Position numbers and translations under genes: made by a program. The notes under the pieces were generated by a model, which was not told the origin of the DNA, made no database searches, and saw only the letters and a program-made list of their open reading frames with translations. DNA of 64,000 bases from Anastrepha obliqua (taxonomy: Eukaryota > Arthropoda > Insecta > Diptera > Tephritidae): positions 56,940,406-57,004,405 of the forward strand of contig NC_072897.1 in assembly GCF_027943255.1 (NCBI RefSeq), given 5' to 3'. Positions 9,137 through 19,000 of the stretch are shown in pieces. The stretch's first letter is position 1. Each line of letters begins with the position of its first letter.

Positions 9137-10446
9137 TACAAGGTGGCGCAAAAGTAACATTGCAATGTTTTTTGGCTGTAATTTAAAAAAAATGAAAAAC
9201 TTTGATTCTTCTTGTGGATTATTTTTATTTGGTATTTTAATTTGTTTTACACCAAGTCCAGAATATGATGTCATGAAAATGGCCGCCGCCACAGTTGATT
9301 GCCATTTGAGCCCTTTTTGTGGCATTTTCCATCACTTTGGCCAAAACTTCCGGCGATAGGTCGTCACATTCTTGACGGATATTGTCTTTAAGAGCTGCAA
9401 GAGTCTGAGGCTTGTTGACATAAACCCGCGACTTCAAAAAGCCCCACATAAATAAGTCTGGAGCGCTCAAATCAGCCGATCTTGCTGGCCAGTGCAAATC
9501 GCCAAAACGAGAGATTAGGCGCCCGGGAAATGCATCCTTCAGCATATCGGTTGTGATACGTGCAGTGAGTGCCGTTGCACCGTCCTGTTGGAACCACATG
9601 TTTTCCAATCCCAATTCATCAAGTTGCGGCAAAAAGAACTCGTTGATCATTGATCACAGTAACCGTTTGGCCCGCGAAGTCTTCGAAGAAAAAAGGTCCG
9701 ATGACTCCTCCAGCGAAAACAGCACACCATACAGTGACTTTGAGCGGGTGTAATGGCTCTTCGTGGGTTATACGCGGATTTTCAGTGCCCCAGAAGCGTA
9801 AATTTTGTTTATTTACGTACCCGCTAAGATGGAAATGGGCCTCATCACTCATGGTTATTTTTGACGAAAAATCATCTTCCTCTTGGTGGTGATCAAGGAT
9901 GGCTTGAGCGGTTGTTAGACACGATTGGCGGTCAGCAGCTAACAGCTGATGCACCGTCTGGGCTTTGTACGGAAACATCTTCAAATGTTGTACCAAAATT
10001 CGCTGTAAACACCGTCGACTGATACCCATTTGCGTGGCAAGTCGTCTGGTCGATGTCGACGGCGCTTCCATGACATCCTCGGCTACAGCAGCAATATTCT
10101 CTGCAGAACGGCTACTCCGGGATCTGCCACGCCTGGCAGCATCTCGTGTTGTGCCAGTCTCTTCGAGGCGAGCGGCTAAACGTCGCAGTGTTTCACCAGT
10201 AGGCGTTGGACGGCGAGGAAATCTGCGACGAAATTCACGTTGTGCCAAAGTCACCGACCGATTATTGGTCAAAAAAATAGTCAGCAATATTCCGCGTTGT
10301 GGAGCAGTGTAGCGTAACATTGTTTATTAACGTGTATTTCACATGTGTTTACTACACAAATGTCAAAACAGAACTGACATTAGGGGCCAATCGCAAAATT
10401 TATAGCATTTTCTGATAGGAGGATTACTTTAGCGCCACCTGTTATA
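9137..10446 (-). mobile_element. rosa-like DD41D mariner-family transposon, inactive
   Basis: Terminal inverted repeats are visible: left ACAAGGTGGCGCAAAAGTAA and, on the opposite strand from the right end, ACAGGTGGCGCTAAAGTAA, next to TA dinucleotides. The element is about 1.3 kb and encodes one transposase on the minus strand, broken by a frameshift. It sits immediately upstream of the R1/LOA-like ORF1 leader, and another transposon follows directly on the right. Confidence 0.8.
9237..10320 (-). pseudogene. DD41D transposase, frameshifted
   Basis: Two overlapping frames (9619-10320 and 9237-9650) form one transposase of roughly 350 residues. The first frame has a paired-type DNA-binding N-terminus and the first catalytic Asp in MSDEAHF. 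The second has the second Asp in WFQQDGATA and the third in SAPDLFMWG, with 41 residues between them, the spacing of the rosa group first described from Ceratitis rosa. The frameshift lies at about 9619-9650, near a duplicated GATCA sequence. All three catalytic acids are present, so loss of function comes from the frameshift. Confidence 0.8.
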
Positions 10447-11560
10447 TTAAATTATTTATTTCATGGGAAATTTCGCTTGTTTACAACGGAGTCTGGAGCT
10501 AAGTTAACAATAGAGTGGGGAGCATTGCAGTAATTGCATTATATAAGTGTGGTAAAAGGGCCAGTGAGATTTGCGCATTCTTGAAAAAACTTAATAATTC
10601 GAGAATATTTGTGCAGATCAATTGTTTTTTCCAAACGTTTGAAGTGACAGACAGAAAAAGAAGTGGTCTTCCTCGGGTGGTTCGAACCTGTGAAGTCATA
10701 AAAGCCATTTGAGAAAAAATTCGCAAAAATCCATTAGAAAGCAGATAATCATGTCTTCGAAAATGAATGCATCGACCAGATCCATAAAAAAACTAATAAA
10801 AGGTGTTCTCCACATGAAAGCCTTCCGTCGCTCAACTGGATATCTTTGGACAGCGCGCTTCAAGCAAAATCGAGTCGAAAGATGCAAGCAACTTCTTCGG
10901 TGGCACGCGGTCAACAGCCACGAAAATAATCTTTTCACAAATGAAAAAAATTTCACTGTTGAAGAAGTTTTCTGTAAGAAAAAGAAAAAACAAACTATGC
11001 TAAAACTTCTAAAGACGCAAAAAATTTTGTTCCAAGGGTTCAGCGTGGCCACCACCTCTGTAATGGTTTGGTGGGCAGTGTCTTGTAAGGGCGTAACATC
11101 TCTTCAATTCTGCGAAAAAGGGGCAAAAGTGTACCAGGAGGATGTCATAGGCGGCGGGCTGAAGGCCTGGAGCAATACTCTCTTCAATGGGGAGCGTTGG
11201 ATCTCCCAGCGAGATTCCGCTCCCGCCCATAATTGAAAAACCACCCAGCTGTGACTAAAACAAATATTCTTGGGTTCAAAAACCACCCAGCTGTGGCTAT
11301 TCTTGGGTTCGTAGCCGCAGAAAATTGGCCGTCTGGAATGGAAGTCCAGATCTGAATCCAATGGACCTTAGCTTGTGGGCAAAATTAGAGAAAGAGAACA
11401 TGGCCTGCCGACCTCACAGAAATTTGGAGAGTCTCAAACAATCGTTTGGTTCGAAAGGTGACGTCAATATCCATGGAAACTGTGCATGCTGCAATAGCCG
11501 GATAGCCTAATCGTTTCACGGCTTGCGTAAAAGCAAATGGTGAGCATTTCAAATGAAAAT
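10447..11560 (+). mobile_element. maT-like DD37D transposon relic
   Basis: A transposase relic on the plus strand adjoins the rosa-like element. I could not delimit terminal repeats with confidence; the limits are set by the end of the previous element and the end of coding similarity. The 3' side is AT-rich. Confidence 0.6.
10515..11510 (+). pseudogene. DD37D (maT-type) transposase, dead
   Basis: Pieces in three frames (10515-10712, 10709-11236, 11325-11510) read as one transposase: an N-terminal helix-turn-helix (IALYKCGKRASEICAFL), a GLPRVVRT linker, then SVMVWWAVS, RDSAPAH and GSPDLNPMDLSLW. The last Asp is in the position typical of the maT (DD37D) group. The first catalytic position reads FTNEKNF, so Asp has become Asn. 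An imperfect tandem duplication of about 40 bp at 11236-11310 (two CCACCCAGCTGTG copies) breaks the region after the second Asp. Confidence 0.75.
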
Positions 11561-11725
11561 TATTTTTTTTTTAATATTTACATGATTAAATAAAACGAAT
11601 TTCATAAAAAAGTATTAAAATTTCATATCTATTAAAGACATGTCTTGTACTTATGGCAGGACTAAGTATATGCATGTGCGTATGCACACTTGATACCCTA
11701 GCTTGTGTACATTCATGTTTGTATT

Positions 11726-12228
11726 GTTTTGTTTTGTTTGTTTCTTAACAGTAATAGTAGCCCTGCCAGTGTCGGGTATACCACCGGTCATCTTCGTCTA
11801 GCTCATCTAGGGGTAGGTTTTAGGGGCCATGCGAAAAGGTGGTTAGTGTCGTGCGGGGTACCTTCACATGCCGGACATATGTTTGGTATGTCGTGGTCGA
11901 TTCTGGATAAGTAGAAGTTTAACCTGCTACAATATCCAGAACGTAATTGTGACAGTGTTACACGTGTCTCACGAGGAAGCTGGAGCTCTTCATCTGCTGT
12001 TGGTGGTGGTTGGACTCCGATTACGGCATTCACAGGACGGGAGCTTAAGAAGGTGGTGCCGGTCTCCCGGTGAATGTCGTTTATTAACTGCCTAAATACT
12101 GTCAGTTCCAGTAGATTGCGGTCAGTTTTGTCCTGGATTTCGTCAGCCTAGTCTAAGAGATGTCTCCTGACGAGCTGGGAGGCGGCTCAGGCTCGAGCAG
12201 ATGTAACATCCCAGCAGGAACTGCTTGC
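11726..12228 (-). mobile_element. Family A (A3 tail) 3' fragment
   Basis: This 503-bp 5'-truncated insertion is flanked by a 10-bp target duplication, TGTTTGTATT, at 11716-11725 and 12229-12238. The tail is TTTG-rich. Coding remains from about 11800 include a CPACEGTPHDTNHLF motif and LSQLRSGYCSRL, with a deletion near the C-terminus and a stop before the N-terminal side. Confidence 0.85.
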
Positions 12229-12238
12229 TGTTTGTATT

Positions 12239-12779
12239 CTGCACTCCCAGCGGAACTACCACACTCACCGACGTAAACGTACGTTGCATGCCAGCTGACA
12301 CTACAAAACTTATGAGGGTGCCATTTAAATGAAAACTCATCATCGTGTCCGTAGAAAAGTTTAAATGTTCCGTAACATTTTTTCAGCTGATTGTTCTCTC
12401 TGGACACAGTGTTGCCAAAGAGTACCCGTGGAATTCATTAATAAAATAAACTTATAAAAGTTCAAATTTTTATGAAAATAATTTAAAAGCGCTGTTAATT
12501 GTTGATTATAGGTAGGTGAACTATTTACATTACAATGAAAAATTGTAACTACTAATGCGGAGGTATGTATGCAAAAGTGTAAACGGCATCATTGTGTCGA
12601 TACAATCATACACAAACCGATGTATTATGTAAATATGTAACCAAACGAAAGCAGCTGTTCTCTACGTGCACAAGTTTTACTCAATTTTGTGTATCTCACG
12701 GACAACAGACAGGGTCTGCAATAACGTCGTTCCGTGTCAGCTGACACGAACAAATTAATTATACCCCAGGAAAATAAAA
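12239..12779. other. Intergenic stretch without a recognisable gene
   Basis: No supported gene. Two short perfect palindromic words, for example GTCAGCTGAC near 12737, are present but of no known role here. Confidence 0.5.
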
Positions 12780-13420
12780 AATCACCACTGTTCCATTACG
12801 TCGGTATCGTGGATCGTGTACGTGTGTAATTGAAAATAATCGGTCGGTGCAAGGTCCGGAGAATAGGGCGGATCCTGAAGAACCTCCCATTCGAGCTCTG
12901 TGAGAGCGGCTTTGATGACTTGTGCAACATGAGGCTTGGCCTTGTCGTGAAGGCGTATGGTTTGACCATGTCGATCATGACCCCGACATACCAAACATAT
13001 GTCCGGCATGTGAAGGCACCACGCACGACACTAATCACCTTTTCACATGCCCCCTAAAACCGACTCATCTAACACCCCTCTCCCTCTAGACCCATCCCGT
13101 CGAAACAGCATTTTTCCTGGGCGTAGCCCTAGATGAGCTAGACGAAGACGACCGATGATATGCCCGACACTGGCGGGGCTACTATTACTGTTAGCAAACA
13201 AACAAACAATGTCAATCAGGTCTCTTCAGTTGAATAGCCTCATTCACGCAGTTTAGCTGGACAATGTAGTGGTCCTGATTAACCGTCGCATTTTTTCGAG
13301 CATTCCCCAGTGCACCATTCCCTCCCAGTCCCACCAAACACATATCATGATCTTCTTCGGATGAAGATCCGGCTGGACTGGGCTTTGGCGTATCTTTTGG
13401 GGCCACCCGCCTAAAGCTAA
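12780..13420 (-). pseudogene. mariner transposase fragment, interrupted by an A3 insertion
   Basis: The minus-strand coding relic is in two parts. The 13220-13420 part reads PKKIMICVWWDWEGMVHW. The 12780-12967 part reads LHDKAKPHVAQVIKAAL and then DPPYSPDLAPTDYF. These are the middle and the second and third catalytic motifs of a DD34D mariner. The N-terminal third, with the first catalytic Asp, is missing. The two parts are separated by an A3 fragment with a target duplication, so the mariner is older. Confidence 0.75.
12978..13209 (+). mobile_element. Family A (A3 tail) 3' fragment inside a mariner
   Basis: This 232-bp plus-strand insertion ends in an AAAC-type tail (ACAAACAAACAA). A 10-bp target duplication with one difference, ATGTCGATCA at 12968-12977 and ATGTCAATCA at 13210-13219, flanks it. 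It keeps only the last ~60 codons of the polyprotein (CPACEGTTHDTNHLFTC to DELDEDDR) with a stop within. Confidence 0.85.
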
Positions 13421-13952
13421 TAAAAAATTTAATAAGTCAAAAATACAATTAATATAGTTTTTTAGAACAGAAAGAGTTCTATCAAATGAATACTTACCCT
13501 TTGCCAAACAGCAAACAAGTCGTAAAATAAAAGAAAATCTAAAAACTTTATGAGCTTATTCCCCAATCCAATACTTTCATTATAAAATATTGAAATATTT
13601 CTTATAGAAATATTTGTAAATATTTGGTGAATCATGAATTTTTTCATGTGGGTCTTGTCGCGTCTCCGTATATATGTGTGCGTGCATAGTCATGCCGTAA
13701 GATGCAGAAAACAGCAACAGGTAGCTTACAAAAAAGTTCTGTCTTGAACATTTCGAAAGAATTATTTTTTGTTCCCTGATAGTAGTTAAGTATTAATTGG
13801 TATATTTCCTTACGTATGTGGTTCTCCAATTCATAAAAAGTGCATAAAATCGTATCTACAGCCCGGTTCACTTGATTAGAGGCAATAATTTTTATGGTAG
13901 AGAGACTGCACTTTGCTAGAAAATAAACATGCATCAAAATATAATATTATCC
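13421..13952. other. Intergenic stretch without a recognisable gene
   Basis: Open frames of 60-100 residues occur on the minus strand but show no family signature or splice pattern I can defend. Confidence 0.5.
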
Positions 13953-14082
13953 GTTCCTATGACAGTCGGTTTTACGTTACTGGAACGACCGAACCGGATT
14001 TATATCCGGCCAAGGACTGTCACTCCAGCAGCATTCTCCGTCCATGTATGGGGAATGCTTATGCTCCTACAACAACAACAAC
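13953..14082 (+). mobile_element. Repeat B copy
   Basis: A full-length plus-strand copy. The outer stem GACAGTC/GACTGTC and the inner CCGGAT/ATCCGG hairpin are intact; a short insertion (GAAC) sits beside the inner hairpin. It ends in ACAACAACAACA. No clear target duplication. Confidence 0.8.
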
Positions 14083-14497
14083 ATAATTCCATCTAACGGT
14101 ATTGCGCAGCAGTAAAACTTCAGCAGTTATAATATTATGCTTGATTTATTGGTTCAATTGAAGAGAGGCGCATAGTTTGGATACGTGCGCATTAAAGCTG
14201 TGAAAAGGGATCGTTGAATCGTGCTGAAAACAGCATTCATTGCTTTTGATCTCAAACTTTTTAACTTTAAAATTATTATTACTAGTATGTAACCCCCGAA
14301 AATCGGGTGGGCTTTTTTCCTACGGAAAGTAAATTTTGAGTTTTGCAAAAAGGATCAAACGCACACAACATTTTTAAATACATACATACGCTTATGTATT
14401 GTAGTTCAATTGTACCATATATGAACGAAAACAAAAGTGGATGCTTCTACCAATCATATCCAATACGTGACGTTTCAAACATTTATCACTTACTTAC

Positions 14498-14563
14498 CTG
14501 CTCTATTCCTCCATTTAAAGTAGGAACTCTTCTACGAACTCTTCTTGGTCGTCCTCTAGGCAT
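14498..14563 (-). CDS. Candidate first coding exon of an unknown gene
   Basis: On the minus strand an ATG with A at -3 opens a 22-codon exon reading MPRGRPRRVRRRVPTLNGG and then IEQ. It ends exactly at a consensus splice donor, CAG followed by GTAAGTAAGT. It is strongly basic and resembles an AT-hook-like N-terminus (RGRPRR). An in-phase open stretch begins after a possible acceptor near 14320. I do not recognise the protein. Chance occurrence is possible, as the exon is only 66 bp. Confidence 0.3.
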
Positions 14564-14664
14564 ATTTTAAAATAAAATATGGATGTACTTTTTTCTTAAA
14601 ATAAATTCTATTTTGCGTCTGTCCAAAACTCTTTCTAATTTGCACTGTTACCGTTGTTTTAAGT

Positions 14665-14696
14665 GAATTGACAAATTTCAAGTCAATTGTCAATTC
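14665..14696. repeat. Short inverted repeat (10-bp stem)
   Basis: GAATTGACAA at 14665-14674 pairs perfectly with TTGTCAATTC at 14687-14696 across a 12-base loop. It lies about 100 bp upstream of the candidate minus-strand exon and could be a regulatory palindrome or chance. Confidence 0.4.
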
Positions 14697-16068
14697 ATAC
14701 CAATTATTGCCATCACAACAAAATTTTGAAAAAAATTCGCAGCACCTGTTGGGACTATGTTCATGAATACATATTTATTAGTAAAGAGAACAAAACAAAA
14801 CAATTATTGAGAATCCAAATGTACATTTATAAGTGCTCTTGTATGTGTCGTAATCCCGCTCACAAAATTAATTTTACTCTTTGCATAGACATGCTGTGAT
14901 CAATATGAAAATGTTAATAACTTCACATACGAATATCTCATTAATAAATGAACCAATTTAATTTTTATGATTTTTTCAAACATACTCGTCAAATCTTTTC
15001 TTTTGATATATAAGGTTGGCCAAAAAGTCTTGCGGTATTTCCGCAAGCTTGTCTTTGCAAGCGCGTAGCTCTAGTTGTATTCGTCGCATCGGTTCACGCT
15101 AGAGGTTTTTGGAAAGCTCTTTTCACGTGCTAACACGTGTTTGATTAATTGTTGGTTGTTTGCTTTTAGTCGTTCGTGAGTTATAGCGTCGCAAACATGG
15201 AGCAAAATAAAGAGAAAATACGGCATATTTTACAGTACTACTACGATAAAGGCAAAAATGCATCTCATGCTGCCAATAAAATTTGTGCAGTTAATGGACC
15301 CGATACAGTTTCCATTTCCACCGCACAACGATGGTTTCAACCTTTTCGTTCTGGTGCAGAGGTGATCGAAGATGCGCCACGGTCCGGAAGGCCTGTCGTC
15401 GAAAATTGCGATAAAATCGCTGAATTGATCGAAAGAGACCGGCATAGTAGCATCCGTAGGATCGGCCAAGAGCTGGGCATGAGTCATCAAACCGTTATAA
15501 AACATTTGAAGAAGCTTGGATTCAAAAAGAAGCTCGATGTATGGGTGCCACACGACTTGACGCAAAAAACATTTTTGCCCGTATGGATGCATGCGAATCG
15601 CAACAAAATCGACCCGTTTTTGAAGCGGATGGTGACTGGCGAGGAAAAGTGGGTCACTTACGACAACGTGAAGCGCAAACGGTCATGGTCGAAAAGCGGT
15701 GGAGCTGCCCAGACGGTGGCCAAGCCTGGATTGATGGCCAGGAAGGTTCTTCTGTGTGTTTGGGAGGATTGGCAGGGAATCATCCACTATGAGCTGCTCC
15801 CCTATGGCCAAACGCTCAATTCGGACCTGTACTGCCAACAACTGGACCGCTTGAATGCAGCATTCATGCAGAAGAGGCCATCTTTGATCAACAAAGGCCG
15901 AATTGTCTTCCATCAGGACAACGCCAGGCCACACACATCTTTGGTGACGCGCCAGAAGCTCCGGGAGCTCGGATGAGAGGTTCTTTTGCATCCACCGTAT
16001 AGTCCGTATCTGTTGTTGTTGTTGTTGTGGTTGTTAACAGCATAGGTAGCCCTGTCAGTGTAGGCATA

Positions 16069-19000
16069 TCATCGTTCGTCTTCGTCTAGCTCATCTAGGG
16101 GTAGGCCCAGGAAACATGCTGTTTCGACAGGTTGGGTCCAGAGGGAGAGGGGGGTAAGATGAGTCGGTTTGAGGGGGCATGTGAAAAGGTGGTTAGTGTC
16201 GTGCGGGGTACCTTCACATGCCGGACATGTGTTTGGTATGTCGGGGTCAATTCTGGATATGTAGGAGTTTAACCTGCTACAATATCCAGAGCGTAGTTGT
16301 GCCAGTGTTACACGGGTCTCACGGGGAAGCTGGAGCTCTTCATCTGCAATAGGTGGTGGTTGGACTCCGATTACGGCATTCACAGGACGGGAGTTCAAGA
16401 AGGTGGTAACGGTCTCCCGGTGAATGTCGTTTATAGACTGTCTAAATACTGTCCGGTCCAGTAGGTTACGGTCGGTCTTGTCCTGGATATCGCCAGCGTA
16501 GTCAAAGAGGTGTCTCCTGACGTGCCTGGGAGGCGGCTCAGGCTCAAGCAGGTGTCTGCAGGGATGAGACCTGCGGTAACATCCGAGCAGGAACTGCTTG
16601 CTGAGCAATTTGTTGTGCTCCGCAACTGGGAGCATTTGTGCCTCGTTGTGAAGGTGTTGGACAGGTGACATCAGGAGGCACCCGGTCGCTGTCCGAATGG
16701 CGGTATTTTGACAGGTCTGTAGCTTAGTCCACTGCGAATCACTAGTTCCAGGCGACCAGACAGGCGCAGCATAGTTGAGAACCGGCCGGCCAATTGCCTT
16801 AAATGTCGAAAGCAACAGTTCTTTGTCTTTGCCCCAAGTGCTGCCGGCCAGCGATTTGAGGACCTTGTTGCGATTTTGGACCTTAGTGGCAATTGCGGTT
16901 GTATGCGCAGAGAAGGAGAGCAAGCTGTCAAAGGTTACACCCAAAATTTTGGGGTTATTCACAGTCGGAATTGGTGTGTCATCGACTTTTACCTTAAGGG
17001 GCAGCTTGACCTCCTTTGTCCAGGTGGTGAAAAGGGTCGCCGTGGACTTTGTGGGGGAAAGTTGTAGATTCCTCGCAGTGAAAAAGCGAGAAAGGTCGGT
17101 GAGGTAGTTGTTCACTTTGGAACACAGGCCATCGATGTCATTGCCCGACGCCATTATCGTGCAATCGTCAGCGTATGAGATCAGGGAAACTCCCGCTGGT
17201 GGTTGGGGGAGCTTCGAGATGTAGAAGTTAAAAAGCAAGGGTGAAAGGACACCACCCTGCGGTACACCTTGCTTAATCTTTCTCTGCTTTGACATTTGAT
17301 CTCGAAAAATCACTGACGAGTGCCGACCGTTCAGGTAGTTCGCGGACCACCTCTTCAGCCCTGGCGGGAGTGTCGACTGATAAATGTCATCTAGTAGCGT
17401 GGAATGGCTGACTGTATCGAAAGCCTTTTTCAAGTCCAACGCTACTAGGACAGTCCTCTCGCAGGGGCGGTTTTGGTTAAGCCCGCGATTTATCTGGGCG
17501 TTTATGGCGGTGAGTGCAGTGGTGGTGCTGTGCACTCGTCGGAAACCGTGCTGATGTGGGGCTGGGGCCAGGTGTTTCGTGAAGAGTGGGAGTAGGAGGG
17601 CTTCAAGTGTCTTCACTACTGGGGAAAGGAGAGTTATCGGCCGATAAGACTCCCCTTGGTTGGCGGGTTTCCCAGGTTTCAGTAGTGGGACCACTCTCCC
17701 TGCTTTCCACTTTTCAGGGATGATGAGAGTGGCCATAGACAGATTGAAAACCCTTGTGAGAAATCCTACTCCCAGGGGTCCCAGATGCTTCAGCATCAGC
17801 GCGTTTAAGCCGTCAGGGCCAATGGCTTTCGATGATTTCGAACTGTTGATGGCCCCCTGAACCTCATCACCGGAGAAAGTAAGTGGCGCACTGTTGTTCG
17901 TCAGTTTGTGCAGCCTTCTGGTAGCACGACGCTTGGTTCTGTCGCCCGGAGGATGCAATATAAAAAGCCGGCTAAAATAGCTCGCGCATCTCTTCGGGTC
18001 CGACGAAGTGCAACCGTTGAAGGTGATAGCCACCTTGTCGTTGTGCTTCGTCGGGTTTGACAGGGACCTAACGGTGGACCAGAGCTTACTCACCCCAGAG
18101 GTGAGGTTGCAGGTCTTCAGGTGCTCAACCCATTTAGTCCGCTTATGCTGGTTTACCAGTTGCCGGATCTCCAAATTGAGATCCCTTATGCGGGGATCCC
18201 CGGGATCGGCCTGGCGTAGGTGGTCACGCTCGTTTGCTAAACTGGCTGCTTCGGCTGGGAAATGAGGACGAATGTCCTTATAACTTCCAGCAGGAATGAA
18301 GCGAGCCGCAGCAGCTGTGAGCACCCTGCGGAATGCGCGTTCGCCTACGCGCACATCGGTGGGGAAGGGAAGAGCGGCGAAGGTGTCCTCGGTAAATTCC
18401 GTGAAGCCGGCCCAATTAGCTTTTTTAAAGTTAAAATAGGACCGGTGATTCGCGGAAACGAAGTAGGCAGGTCTCTCGATCGAGACGATAATGGGCAAGT
18501 GGTCTGATGCAAGCGATAGCATAGGTCGCCACGTTATGATATTTATCAGACCAGCGCTAGCAATTGTTAGGTCAGGCGAGCTGCTGCAATTGCCCACTAC
18601 CCTGGTGGGGGCGTCGTCGTTTACTGTGCTGAATGTCGAGTCGTCTATCTGCTCTGCCAGTTGTTGTCCCCTACGATCATTTGGCAGGCTTGAATGCCAA
18701 AGATCGTGATGCGCATTGAAGTCACCTACAACCAATCGGTTTTCACCTCTGAGGAGCGCACCTATATCAGGGTGATATCCAGCCGGGCAGCAGGTGACAG
18801 GGGGTATATATATATTAAATATTTCGAGCTCGGAATCGCCTGACCGGACAGCTATGCCTTGAAATTCTAAGGTGCTGTCCCTGCGGTCGATTCCTTCATC
18901 GATAAGACGATACTGCACAGTGTGGTGGACTATAAACGCTAGGCCACCACCATTGTCTCGCTCGCGATCACGTCTGTGCACGTTGTAGCCATCCCTGGTG

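Larger units (their letters stand above)
14083..15008. other. Non-repeat stretch with one candidate coding exon
   Basis: No transposon is recognised here. The only coding signal I would keep is the short exon candidate at 14498-14563, listed separately. Its possible partner exon, on the minus strand below an acceptor-like CCGTAG at about 14320, is open for about 58 codons. Confidence 0.4.

Noticed and set aside
18262..18507. Long frames antisense to the intact family A polyprotein (also 16775-17107, 19174-19494)
   Set aside because: They mirror the GC-rich codons of the real minus-strand frame and carry no signature of their own.
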